Source of the DNA: Chromatiales bacterium
Lineage (GTDB): Bacteria > Pseudomonadota > Gammaproteobacteria > Chromatiales > Chromatiaceae
Assembly: GCA_024639625.1 (NCBI GenBank)
Contig: JAHEIA010000062.1
Span: 1 to 5,954 of the forward strand
Length of the DNA: 5,954 nt
Reading direction: 5' to 3'
The notes beneath the pieces were generated by a model that made no database searches, was not told where the DNA came from, and saw only the letters and a list, made by a program, of their open reading frames with translations. Shown here piece after piece: positions 1-5,954 of this stretch (position 1 is its first letter; every line of letters starts with the position of its first letter). Made by a program: the position numbers and the translations under genes.

Positions 1-1560
1 TGTCTGTTGGCCTATGTCGTGTGGAGCTGGAGCCGCCTCGCGCGGACGGTCGGTTACCTGAATCAGGAACTGCTGCGCCTGCACGGTGAACCAGCCGGGC
101 TTCCGGAGACCGTACCGCTTTCCCTACCCAACGCCATGGGATTCCTCAGCAAGGTCCTGCCGATCTCGGGCTGCGTGTTGTGTGAGCCTTCCGGCGCTAC
201 CCGATACGCCTGGGGCAAACCCCTTGCACCGCCTCCTCAGGGGCAACCTGCAACCAAGGGATGGATGCAGCAGGAGAACCATCTTTGGCAACGGATCAGG
301 CAGCGATCAGGAGAACTCTGGCTCGGCATCCGCTGGGATGCGCCAACTCCGCCCTCCGCGAGCCAGGCCGCGCTCCTGCAAAACCTGGCGGGCCGCCTCA
401 CCAAGCCGCCGCTAGCGACACCCCGCACCCCGGTCGAGATCGTGCAGGCGCGCATCCAGCAGGTACAGGAGGCGACCCACCGCTTGCGGGCGCTGCGCCG
501 GTTCATTAGCGACAGCTTTGCACAGATGGCGGATGGTGTGGTGGTTGCCGACGACCTGGGCCAGATTGTGATGGCCAATCGCTTCGCCTCACTGTACCTT
601 CTGGAAACGCCCGAGCGAGAGCTTGCTGGCCAGGCCCTGGATGGCGTGCTCGCGGGGTTGGAACTCAACGCAGAGTCCTCGTGGAACGCGGCGGCGGCAT
701 CGGTCTTGTTCGACCACGCGACCATGCAACTCGCGGGCCGCACGCGCCAGGGGCGCGACCTTCTGTTGGACATGACACCCTTCTTCGGCGAGCACGAGGA
801 AGGCATCAAGGGCTTGATCCTAAATATCGTAGACATCACTCCGCTCAAGGACAGCGAGCGCAGGCGCGCCGAGATGCTGAATTTTCTTTCCCATGATCTC
901 CGCTCACCTCTGGTATCGATCATCAGCATCACCCAGCTCGCCGCGCTGCAGCCGGAAAAGCTGCGCGATGGTTCGCTGCTCGACCGCATCGACAACCACG
1001 TGCGCAGGGCATTGGATCTCGCCGACGATTTTCTGCGTCTTGCTCGCGTCGACAGCGAGCAGAAGATCCGTTGCGAGAACCTGAATCTACGCTCGGTAGC
1101 GGAACTGGCGTTGGAACAGATTGCGGTTCAGGCGGAGGCGAAGGGGATCCAGGTTCAAAGCTGCTTGGAGTGCGAAGATCCCTGGCTCGAGGGTGACCCC
1201 GACCTGTTGGAGAGAGCCCTGGTCAACCTGCTCACGAACGCGATCAAATACAGCCCTGAGCGAGCCCGCGTGACCCTCGGACTCGAATGTTCCGCAGACG
1301 CGCTGAGCTGCGAGGTGGCGGACACGGGATACGGCATCGCGGAAGAGCACCTGGCATCGATCTTCAACCGTTTCCAGCGCCTGGACGATCCGCGGCATCG
1401 GAAGGCGAAGGGGGCGGGGCTGGGCCTGGTGTTGGTGAAGACCGTGGCCGAACGGCATCACGGTAGCGTCGAGGTCAGCAGCGAACTCGGTAAAGGCTCC
1501 CGTTTTGTACTCTACCTGCCCCGGCGGCAACCCACGGGCGAACCCGCCTCCGCGCAGTAA
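1..1560 (+). CDS. Sensor histidine kinase, CHASE2-type, 5'-truncated (PAS-HisKA-HATPase_c)
   Basis: This is the C-terminal 519 residues of a membrane histidine kinase; the reading frame is open at base 1, so the true start and the sensor lie upstream. Counting the first codon as residue 1, CLLAYVVWSW looks like the end of the last membrane helix, followed by a Trp/Arg-rich juxtamembrane segment and a linker. Around 150-170 is a helical stretch (QEATHRLRALRRFISDS) leading into a PAS domain (about 170-285). HisKA follows with H-box SHDLRSP, phospho-accepting His298 (bases 892-894). HATPase_c has an N-box (NLLTNAIKYS, Asn413), G1 box DTGYG (Asp441) and G2 box KGAGLGL (about 470-476), so catalysis looks intact. 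The WSW juxtamembrane segment, the 'ATHRLRALRRFISDS' pre-PAS helix and this H-box recall betaproteobacterial kinases with an N-terminal CHASE2 sensor; that assignment is inferred because CHASE2 itself is not visible. The best candidate partner is the receiver-only protein encoded convergently at 1589-1978. Confidence 0.9.
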   Translation, partial: CLLAYVVWSWSRLARTVGYLNQELLRLHGEPAGLPETVPLSLPNAMGFLSKVLPISGCVLCEPSGATRYAWGKPLAPPPQGQPATKGWMQQENHLWQRIRQRSGELWLGIRWDAPTPPSASQAALLQNLAGRLTKPPLATPRTPVEIVQARIQQVQEATHRLRALRRFISDSFAQMADGVVVADDLGQIVMANRFASLYLLETPERELAGQALDGVLAGLELNAESSWNAAAASVLFDHATMQLAGRTRQGRDLLLDMTPFFGEHEEGIKGLILNIVDITPLKDSERRRAEMLNFLSHDLRSPLVSIISITQLAALQPEKLRDGSLLDRIDNHVRRALDLADDFLRLARVDSEQKIRCENLNLRSVAELALEQIAVQAEAKGIQVQSCLECEDPWLEGDPDLLERALVNLLTNAIKYSPERARVTLGLECSADALSCEVADTGYGIAEEHLASIFNRFQRLDDPRHRKAKGAGLGLVLVKTVAERHHGSVEVSSELGKGSRFVLYLPRRQPTGEPASAQ

Positions 1561-1588
1561 CCCTTGTACGGCAGCCAGCGCCCACGTG

Positions 1589-1978
1589 TCATCCAAAGCG
1601 CCCGGTTTGCCAAATCTTGCGCAGTTGGCCGGCGAGTGCCCTCGGGTCCAGCGGTTTACGCAAGATCCCTGCCGCGCCCGATCGAAGCAGGAGCGCCCTT
1701 TCCGAGGCGCTGAGCTCCGCGGTGATGAAGACCACCGGGACGCTCGCGAAACCGTCCACCGCGCGGATGCACTGCGCTGTAGACGGTCCGTCCAATTCAG
1801 GCATGTTCAGATCGAGCAACACCAATTGGGGTCGAAAACGCGGCGTCGCAGCAACGGCCGCCTGACCCGAGTCACAGGTCTCCACTTCGAGATCACCTAA
1901 CCTGCTCAAAGACAGTTCAACTAGCTCGAGAAGATCCGGATCGTCATCGACATACATCACCCGCTGCAGATCCCCCAT
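1589..1978 (-). CDS. Single-domain CheY-like response regulator
   Basis: A 129-residue protein that is essentially one receiver domain with no output domain, acting in the cytoplasm as a phosphorylation-dependent switch or phosphate shuttle. All key receiver residues are present: the acidic cluster in YVDDDPD (Asp11/Asp12), the phosphoacceptor Asp56 in LLDLNMPELDG, Thr86 in FITAE, and Lys108 in LRKPLDP. The frame stays open upstream to 2074, but the extra 32 residues are Gly/Arg/Pro-rich and unlike a receiver. The ATG at 1978 has an AGGAGG 7 bases upstream and places the first strand of the fold directly after the start, so I choose it. The gene runs tail to tail with the histidine kinase on its left (28 bases between stops) and diverges from the RpfG-like gene. 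Pairing with the left kinase is inferred from position alone; it could equally act with another kinase or with the HD-GYP system. Confidence 0.93.
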   Translation of the reverse strand: MGDLQRVMYVDDDPDLLELVELSLSRLGDLEVETCDSGQAAVAATPRFRPQLVLLDLNMPELDGPSTAQCIRAVDGFASVPVVFITAELSASERALLLRSGAAGILRKPLDPRALAGQLRKIWQTGRFG

Positions 1979-1985
1979 TGCACAA

Positions 1986-1991
1986 CCTCCT
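1986..1991 (-). promoter_or_regulatory. Ribosome binding site AGGAGG deciding the start of the CheY-like gene
   Basis: The minus strand reads AGGAGG here, with 7 bases before the ATG at 1978-1976. It is a full match to the anti-Shine-Dalgarno core with ideal spacing, and it rules out the longer open frame starting at 2074. Confidence 0.88.
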
Positions 1992-2080
1992 GGTGCCCCC
2001 CTGCCGACCGAGCCGCGGGGAATTCCGGGCTGCCTGCCGCCAGCGGGCGCTCGGATCCGCCGTTTCGGGCGCAAGAAGAG

Positions 2081-2095
2081 GCGGCAACCCGCCGC
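2081..2095. repeat. Small GC inverted repeat
   Basis: GCGGC (2081-2085) and GCCGC (2091-2095) form a perfect 5-bp stem around AACCC. No T-run follows on either strand, so it does not look like an intrinsic terminator. It lies next to the possible leftward -10 element and could shape the 5' end of the CheY-like transcript, or be chance in GC-rich DNA. Confidence 0.35.
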
Positions 2096-2096
2096 T

Positions 2097-2102
2097 ATTA
2101 TC
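2097..2102 (-). promoter_or_regulatory. Possible -10 element for the CheY-like gene
   Basis: On the minus strand this reads GATAAT, five of six bases of the sigma-70 -10 consensus, about 120 bases upstream of the start codon. There is no convincing -35 at 16-18 bases spacing (the sequence there is TTCTGC), so this is only a candidate. A short GC hairpin (2081-2095) overlaps the predicted transcript start. Confidence 0.25.
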
Positions 2103-2156
2103 GGCTTTCGTACCGCTGCGCAGAAAGGAACGGCTTCACCCTATGTGCACTCGACT

Positions 2157-2175
2157 GACGCGGCGCTGCGCCGTC
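2157..2175. repeat. GC-rich imperfect inverted repeat
   Basis: GACGCGGCGCTGCGCCGTC can fold as GAC/GTC plus GGC/GCC with a two-base bulge and a GCTGC loop. It is in non-coding DNA, upstream of the AT-rich island. There is no T-tract on either side, which argues against a terminator. Confidence 0.3.
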
Positions 2176-2246
2176 AAACAGGACCGCGTAGGGCGCCCGA
2201 CGCTGCATCCGTCAGACCACCGGGAAAGCCCCACTTTGGTAAAGAA

Positions 2247-2308
2247 TTGTCAAAAGAGGGAGATTTTGCGCTAAATTTATCGTATACAATTGGTATATAA
2301 CAATTTAT
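2247..2308 (+). promoter_or_regulatory. AT-rich promoter/operator region of the rpfG-rpfC-like operon
   Basis: Bases 2264-2308 contain only about 10 G/C in 45 positions, in clear contrast to their GC-rich surroundings. A TTGTCA (2247-2252, five of six to the -35 consensus) is followed by TAAATT (2272-2277) at a slightly long 19-base spacing. Further -10-like strings are TACAAT (2285-2290) and TATATAAC (2294-2301), but neither has a good -35 at the right distance, which would fit a promoter needing an activator. Direction is inferred from the position ahead of the rightward operon. A start near 2280-2307 would give a 5' leader of about 145-170 bases before the ATG at 2451. Confidence 0.5.
2282..2305. 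repeat. Near-tandem repeat GTATA-CAATT / GTATA-TAA-CAATT
   Basis: GTATACAATT (2282-2291) is followed after one base by GTATATAACAATT (2293-2305), the same string with TAA inserted. The two copies start 11 bases apart, about one helical turn, and each contains ACAATT. The first copy overlaps the palindromes GTATAC and CAATTG. This may be a pair of half-sites for a regulator of the downstream operon, or only the low complexity of an AT-rich stretch. Confidence 0.45.
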
Positions 2309-2390
2309 GGGGAGGAAGGAGGGTCGTTTCCGCGTCGTCCCGACCACGCTCCATCAGAGAACCGGGCCCCGCGCTAGGGAAACGAACTTG

Positions 2391-2404
2391 CTCCGGGAAC
2401 GGAG
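2391..2404 (+). repeat. Short hairpin with GGAA tetraloop in the leader
   Basis: CTCCG (2391-2395) pairs with CGGAG (2400-2404) around GGAA, a GNRA-type loop that is stable in RNA. It lies 46 bases upstream of the ATG at 2451, inside the presumed leader. No T-run follows, so it is not a terminator, and I could not assign it to a known RNA family. Confidence 0.35.
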
Positions 2405-2450
2405 AAACGCCGCCGGGTAACTGCGACACCAGCACAAGCTTGCGAGCATA

Positions 2451-3578
2451 ATGTTACAAACCGCTTCCTTACGTTCTCACGCACGAAGAGACGCTGGCCG
2501 GCTCCGCGGCAAGACCTATCCGGGGCGCGACGACCTTGTGGCGAAACAGGTAGTCATCGTCGATGACCAGGCAACCGGGCGCATGGTGCTGGAGCGGATC
2601 ATCCGCAAGATCGATCCCCGGCTGCAGATTCACGCATTCGGCAACGCGCTCGAGGCTCTCGAACACATCGGGAAATGCACCCCCGACCTGATCGTGACCG
2701 ACTACAAGATGCCCGAGATGGATGGCCTGGAGCTGATTCGCCAGGTGCGCGGGCTTCCGGACTGCGCCGAGGTTCCCCTGGTCGTGGTCACCATCGTCGA
2801 CGACCGCAGCGTGCGCTATCAGGCGCTGGACGCGGGAGCCTCGGATTTTATCTCCCGCCCGGTAGACCAATACGAGTGCTTCGCCCGCTGCCGCAATCTC
2901 CTGCAAGCCAGGCAGCAGCAAAAGATTATTCGCAGCCGGGCCACCTGGCTGGAGAATCAAGTGGCCTTGGCGACACGGAAGATCCAGGACCGCGAGAAGG
3001 AGACTTTGTTGTTTCTCTCCCGTGCGGGGGAGTATCGCGACGCCGGAACGGGCAACCACGTGCTGCGCATGGCCCGCTATTCGCGGTTGATCGCGGACGG
3101 TATCAACCTGCCAAGAGCGGAATGCGACCTCATCGAGCAGGCCGCGCCCCTTCATGATATCGGGAAGATCGGCATCCCGGACCACATCCTGTTGAAACCC
3201 GGTAGGCTGACGGCGGAAGAGACGCGCATCATGCGCATGCATTCGGAGATCGGCTACGAGATCCTTGCCTCGAGTGATTCACCGTACATCCAGATGGGAG
3301 CGGAGATCGCGCTCCACCACCACGAAAGGTTCGATGGCACCGGCTATCCCCAGGGACTGCAGAAGCAGAATATCCCGCTCTCGGCGCGCATTGTCGCGAT
3401 CGCCGACGTATACGACGCCCTCACTACCAGCCGCCCCTACAAGGAGGCCTGGGCCCACGAACGGGCGGTGGAATACCTGCGCGGGCGCTCCGGCAGCCGT
3501 TTCGACGAGCGGTGCCTGAGTGCGTTTCTCGAGCGCATCTCTGAGATCAACGAGATCCGGACCGAGCTACATGACTGA
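2451..3578 (+). CDS. rpfG: RpfG-like response regulator, receiver plus HD-GYP c-di-GMP phosphodiesterase
   Basis: A cytoplasmic 375-residue regulator, close to the length usual for RpfG. A receiver (about 32-150) has Asp38/Asp39, phosphoacceptor Asp84 in VTDYKMP and Thr114, but Arg136 in SRPVD where lysine is normal. A helical linker (about 155-190) leads to an HD-GYP domain (about 190-370). This shows GEYRD (Glu194), GNH (His203), HDIGK (His235, Asp236, Lys239), MHSEIG (His264), HHHE (289-292), DGTGYP (295-300) and IADVYDAL (Asp319). All metal-binding and signature positions are therefore present and it should hydrolyse c-di-GMP. The RpfC-like kinase gene follows after 68 bases on the same strand, the expected partner and probable operon mate. 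Start: an in-frame stop lies at 2418. ATG 2451 is the first ATG but has a weak ribosome site (GCGAG), and its first 30 residues are Arg-rich. GTG 2538 would start right at the receiver (346 residues) and cannot be excluded. Confidence 0.9.
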   Translation: MLQTASLRSHARRDAGRLRGKTYPGRDDLVAKQVVIVDDQATGRMVLERIIRKIDPRLQIHAFGNALEALEHIGKCTPDLIVTDYKMPEMDGLELIRQVRGLPDCAEVPLVVVTIVDDRSVRYQALDAGASDFISRPVDQYECFARCRNLLQARQQQKIIRSRATWLENQVALATRKIQDREKETLLFLSRAGEYRDAGTGNHVLRMARYSRLIADGINLPRAECDLIEQAAPLHDIGKIGIPDHILLKPGRLTAEETRIMRMHSEIGYEILASSDSPYIQMGAEIALHHHERFDGTGYPQGLQKQNIPLSARIVAIADVYDALTTSRPYKEAWAHERAVEYLRGRSGSRFDERCLSAFLERISEINEIRTELHD

Positions 3579-3631
3579 GTTCCGTCGCACAGCGCAGGTA
3601 GCGACACGGCGGAGTTCCGGTAACCCGTTGC

Positions 3632-3639
3632 AAGGCAGG
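3632..3639 (+). promoter_or_regulatory. Ribosome binding site of the RpfC-like gene
   Basis: AAGGCAGG ends 7 bases before the ATG at 3647. An in-frame stop at 3599-3601 and no other start codon between it and 3647 support this start. The 68-base gap after the RpfG-like stop contains only a weak inverted repeat (GTCGC 3584-3588, GCGAC 3601-3605) and no T-run, so I see no terminator splitting the two genes. Confidence 0.6.
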
Positions 3640-3646
3640 CACGCTC

Positions 3647-5954
3647 ATGGGTTGGACTAAACGGATTTGCGTCCCCAACGATGCTCGGAAGACCCGCGAC
3701 CGGGAGATTGCGTTAGAACATGAGCAAGCGATAATCCGGCTCGCCCTGGGGGCCGTGGCAACGGGATACTTTTTCCTGCCCCACGTCGCTCAGTCGATCA
3801 CCGATTCTGGCCTGCTGACTAGCATCCATGCGCTCGGGCTGGGCTTCCTCGCGCTCGCAAGCGGCCTCTTCCTCTGGATTCATCTGCACCCGAAGCGCCT
3901 TCCCCTGCGACGGCTCTTCGGCATCATGATCGACACCGGGGCAACTTCCGCGGCGCTGTATCTGGGAGGGGAACACGGCGCGTTCCTGGTCGCGGTTTAT
4001 CTGTGGGTCATCGTCGGCAACGGATTCCGTTTCGGCACCAACTACGTGATCGCAAGCTCGCTGCTGAGCGTCCTGGGTTTCTTGCTCTGCGCCTTTTTCA
4101 GCGACTTTTGGCCGCAGCACCCGAACTTCGTGGCGAGCATCGTGGTGCTGCTACTGGTGGTGCCGATCTACATGGGCGTCCTGCTCAAGAAACTAAACAA
4201 CGCTGTCCTGCAGGCGGAAGAAGCCAACCAAGCGAAGAGCCAGTTTCTCGCCAGCATGAGCCACGAGTTGCGGACCCCGCTCAACGGCGTCATCGGAATG
4301 GCCGATCTGTTGGTGCAGACCCGTCTGGACAAAGAACAGCAGGAACTTGCCGCCACCATCCACACCTCCGGCCAGATCCTCTCTGGGCTGATCGAGAACG
4401 TGCTTGATCTGTCGAAGATCGAAGCGGGGCGCATCAGTGTCGAGGATAACGAATTCGATCTGCACCGCCTGGTAACGGACACTGCACGCATGTTCGAGCA
4501 CCGGGCGCGGGAAAAAGGCCTTTCCTTGTATACCCATATCGATCCCGGTGCGCCGTTCACGCTACGCGGAGACGTGCTGCACATCCGCCAGATCCTGATC
4601 AACCTCATCGGCAACGCCATCAAGTTTACCCACCAGGGGCATGTCGACATCCGGGTCTCCGCCGCGCCGGGAGCGAAAGCCACTCAGGCGCGCTTCCGCT
4701 TCGAGATCGAAGACACTGGGATCGGCATCGATCGCGCCCACCACGAGCAGATCTTCGAGCGATTCCACCAGGGGCGCGGAGACGTCGCCAAACGCTTCGG
4801 CGGCACCGGATTGGGGACCACCATCTCACGCCGCCTGGTCGAGCTGATGGGCGGCAAGATCGGACTCGCCAGCGAGCCGAACCAAGGGACCTGCTTCTGG
4901 TTCGAGCTGCCGCTCCGGATTGCGCCCACCAAGGACGCCGGCTCGCCGTTGAGCGGCGCCGAAACCGAGGTCTTGATCTTTGCCCGGCCGAAACTCGTGA
5001 ACCAGCTTCGGCCTCTGCTGGCTCTGTGGAACATCCGCTTCGATCACCTCGAATCCGCCAACCAGCTATACGCAGTGCTCGCCCAGAGCAACGGCCGAGC
5101 GGCCGGCTACAGCCTGCTCCTGGTGGACGATCAATTGACGGATGCCTTTGCGCTCGGCGAGAACCTACACAGCAACCCGGCGCTATCCCGGCCGTCGTTG
5201 ATCCTGCTAGCGTCGGAAAGCCAGTTCGACACCAAACAGCGGGCCGCCCTCGCGGGCTATTCTTCCGTGGTCCATCCGCCTTTGGACAAGCGCCTGCTGT
5301 TCAACGCCATCCATGCGGCCCACGCTGGACACGAAATGCCGGAGAACGTGGTCACCCTGATCGAAGAATACCACCGCTTCAGGGAGCCGGAGACCGCGCT
5401 GGAGATCCTGGTCGCCGAAGACAACGAGATCAACCGCAGGGTAGTGGAGCGCATGTTGGACAACGCCCATCACCACTGCCACCCGGTAGCGGATGGGGAA
5501 TCCGCGCTGGATGCCATCATGGAACTCGAGCTGCGCGACCAGCTCGACCTGCTGATCCTGGATCTGAACATGCCCGGAAGAAACGGTATCGAGGTTCTCC
5601 AGGCCTACCAATATCTCGCCGAAGGCACCGCGGCCCCGGTCATCATCCTCACCGCGGACGCCACGCCCGAGACCTTCGCTGCCTGCAAGCAGGCCGGCGC
5701 CGCCGCGGTCCTGACCAAGCCGATCTCGTCACGCAAGTTGTTGGATACGATCTCCACCCTCTGCCCGGCAGAGCCTCGCAGGTCCGTCGCCTCCAAGGAT
5801 CTGCGGGAGGCAAACCCAGCGCGCCAGGAACCCGACGGCGCGCCTCCGTTGCTCGACGAGGAGCAATTGCGCCACCTCTATTCGCTGGCCGACGATCGGG
5901 AGTTTTTTGCCAAGATGCGCGACGCCCTTAAGCGCGACGGACGTAGAATCCTTT
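3647..5954 (+). CDS. rpfC: RpfC-like hybrid sensor histidine kinase, 3'-truncated by window edge
   Basis: An inner-membrane hybrid kinase of the DSF-sensor family; 769 residues are visible and the frame is still open. The N-terminal tail contains an EHEQA motif (24-28). Five or six hydrophobic helices follow between about 27 and 180, including a GNGFRFG motif (124-130) like that of RpfC. HisKA has [10 protein letters not shown] with phospho-His206 (bases 4262-4264). HATPase_c has N-box Asn319/Asn323, DTGIG (356-360), [10 protein letters not shown] (385-394) and a WFELPL end (418-423). Residues about 439-560 resemble a receiver but lack the acidic pair and lysine. A complete receiver follows (about 585-705) with Glu591/Asp592, Asp639 in LDLNMPG, Thr669 and Lys691. 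The visible end (about 735-769, LLDEEQ then an F/D-containing helix) looks like the lead-in to an Hpt domain beyond the edge. Xanthomonas RpfC is about 726 residues including Hpt, so this protein is longer. Its partner should be the adjacent RpfG-like protein; DSF as ligand is inferred. Confidence 0.9.
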   Translation, partial: MGWTKRICVPNDARKTRDREIALEHEQAIIRLALGAVATGYFFLPHVAQSITDSGLLTSIHALGLGFLALASGLFLWIHLHPKRLPLRRLFGIMIDTGATSAALYLGGEHGAFLVAVYLWVIVGNGFRFGTNYVIASSLLSVLGFLLCAFFSDFWPQHPNFVASIVVLLLVVPIYMGVLLKKLNNAVLQAEEANQAKSQFLASMSHELRTPLNGVIGMADLLVQTRLDKEQQELAATIHTSGQILSGLIENVLDLSKIEAGRISVEDNEFDLHRLVTDTARMFEHRAREKGLSLYTHIDPGAPFTLRGDVLHIRQILINLIGNAIKFTHQGHVDIRVSAAPGAKATQARFRFEIEDTGIGIDRAHHEQIFERFHQGRGDVAKRFGGTGLGTTISRRLVELMGGKIGLASEPNQGTCFWFELPLRIAPTKDAGSPLSGAETEVLIFARPKLVNQLRPLLALWNIRFDHLESANQLYAVLAQSNGRAAGYSLLLVDDQLTDAFALGENLHSNPALSRPSLILLASESQFDTKQRAALAGYSSVVHPPLDKRLLFNAIHAAHAGHEMPENVVTLIEEYHRFREPETALEILVAEDNEINRRVVERMLDNAHHHCHPVADGESALDAIMELELRDQLDLLILDLNMPGRNGIEVLQAYQYLAEGTAAPVIILTADATPETFAACKQAGAAAVLTKPISSRKLLDTISTLCPAEPRRSVASKDLREANPARQEPDGAPPLLDEEQLRHLYSLADDREFFAKMRDALKRDGRRIL

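Larger units (their letters stand above)
1979..2450. other. Divergent intergenic region, no gene seen
   Basis: These 472 bases separate the leftward CheY-like gene from the rightward RpfG-like gene. Open frames crossing it (for example 1978-2274 on the + strand) give Arg/Pro/Cys-rich products with no recognisable motif and no good ribosome site, so I annotate none. What it holds: the CheY-like ribosome site near 1986, small hairpins at 2081-2095, 2157-2175 and 2391-2404, an AT-rich island at about 2264-2308 with a near-tandem repeat, and a 15-base purine tract at 2309-2323. The length and composition suit two divergent promoters plus a leader of well over 100 bases on the right-hand operon. 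I looked for known riboswitch motifs (c-di-GMP-I, c-di-GMP-II, guanidine) and found none. Confidence 0.7.

Noticed and set aside
237..995. 252-residue open frame on the minus strand inside the left histidine kinase
   Set aside because: It is a shadow of the kinase frame: Ser/Arg/Cys-rich, with no motif, while the + strand frame has a full PAS-HisKA-HATPase_c architecture.
2256..2271. Sigma-54 type -24/-12 promoter around TTTTGCGC
   Set aside because: The nearest upstream GG is 10 rather than 12 bases from the GC of TTGC, and the remaining -24 consensus (TGGCAC) is missing.
2340..2450. Possible c-di-GMP riboswitch in the leader of the HD-GYP gene
   Set aside because: A c-di-GMP riboswitch would make sense here, and there is a GNRA-type hairpin (2391-2404), but the conserved GEMM-I strings (GGCAAACC and GACGCAAAGC) are absent, and I found no match to the c-di-GMP-II or guanidine consensus.
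2469..3242. 257-residue open frame on the minus strand opposite the HD-GYP gene
   Set aside because: No recognisable domain. It lies wholly opposite conserved receiver and HD-GYP motifs, so it is a shadow frame of GC-rich coding DNA.
3584..3605. Terminator between the rpfG-like and rpfC-like genes
   Set aside because: Only a 5-bp GTCGC/GCGAC stem with a 12-base loop and no T-run, so it does not support separating the two genes transcriptionally.
3713..4120. 135-residue open frame on the minus strand opposite the membrane region
   Set aside because: Highly charged, Gln/Glu-rich product that is the antisense image of the hydrophobic helices of the RpfC-like sensor; no ribosome site seen.
5026..5931. 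301-residue open frame on the + strand inside the RpfC-like gene
   Set aside because: Composition is Arg/Gly/Pro-rich with no motif. The overlapping frame from 3647 encodes the degenerate and complete receivers with intact signature residues.

Overview
This is a stretch of GC-rich (roughly 60% by eye) bacterial chromosome made up almost entirely of two-component and cyclic-di-GMP signalling genes. The protein families point to Proteobacteria. The left kinase is of the CHASE2-type common in Betaproteobacteria, and the right pair resembles the RpfG/RpfC system of Xanthomonas and related beta/gamma groups. I cannot name a genus.

Layout. (1) Bases 1-1560, + strand: the 3' part of a sensor histidine kinase (end of a membrane segment, linker, PAS, HisKA, HATPase_c), whose sensor half lies outside the window. 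(2) Bases 1589-1978, - strand: a stand-alone CheY-like response regulator, facing the kinase tail to tail with 28 bases between the stop codons. Its start is fixed by a very good Shine-Dalgarno. (3) Bases 1979-2450: a 472-base divergent intergenic region. It holds a sharp AT-rich island (about 2264-2308) with a near-tandem repeat, a Shine-Dalgarno-like purine tract and small hairpins, and it probably carries the promoters in both directions. (4) Bases 2451-3578, + strand: an RpfG-like response regulator with a receiver joined to an HD-GYP c-di-GMP phosphodiesterase whose catalytic motifs are intact. (5) From base 3647 past the right edge, + strand: an RpfC-like hybrid kinase with an N-terminal multi-helix membrane sensor, HisKA, HATPase_c, a degenerate receiver, a complete receiver, and the start of what should be an Hpt domain.

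How the genes work together. The right half is best read as a two-gene operon in which a membrane kinase of the DSF (cis-2-unsaturated fatty acid) sensing family passes phosphate His-Asp-His-Asp to the HD-GYP regulator, which then hydrolyses c-di-GMP. The DSF synthase gene rpfF is not in the window and could lie just beyond the right edge. The ligand is inferred from family resemblance only. The left half is a second, separate kinase plus a receiver-only regulator that may be its partner.

The most unusual points are the additional, apparently non-phosphorylatable receiver inside the RpfC-like kinase, the Lys-to-Arg change at the conserved receiver lysine of the RpfG-like protein, and the AT-rich repeat island in the long leader of that operon. 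I see no mobile elements, CRISPR arrays, tRNA or rRNA genes.
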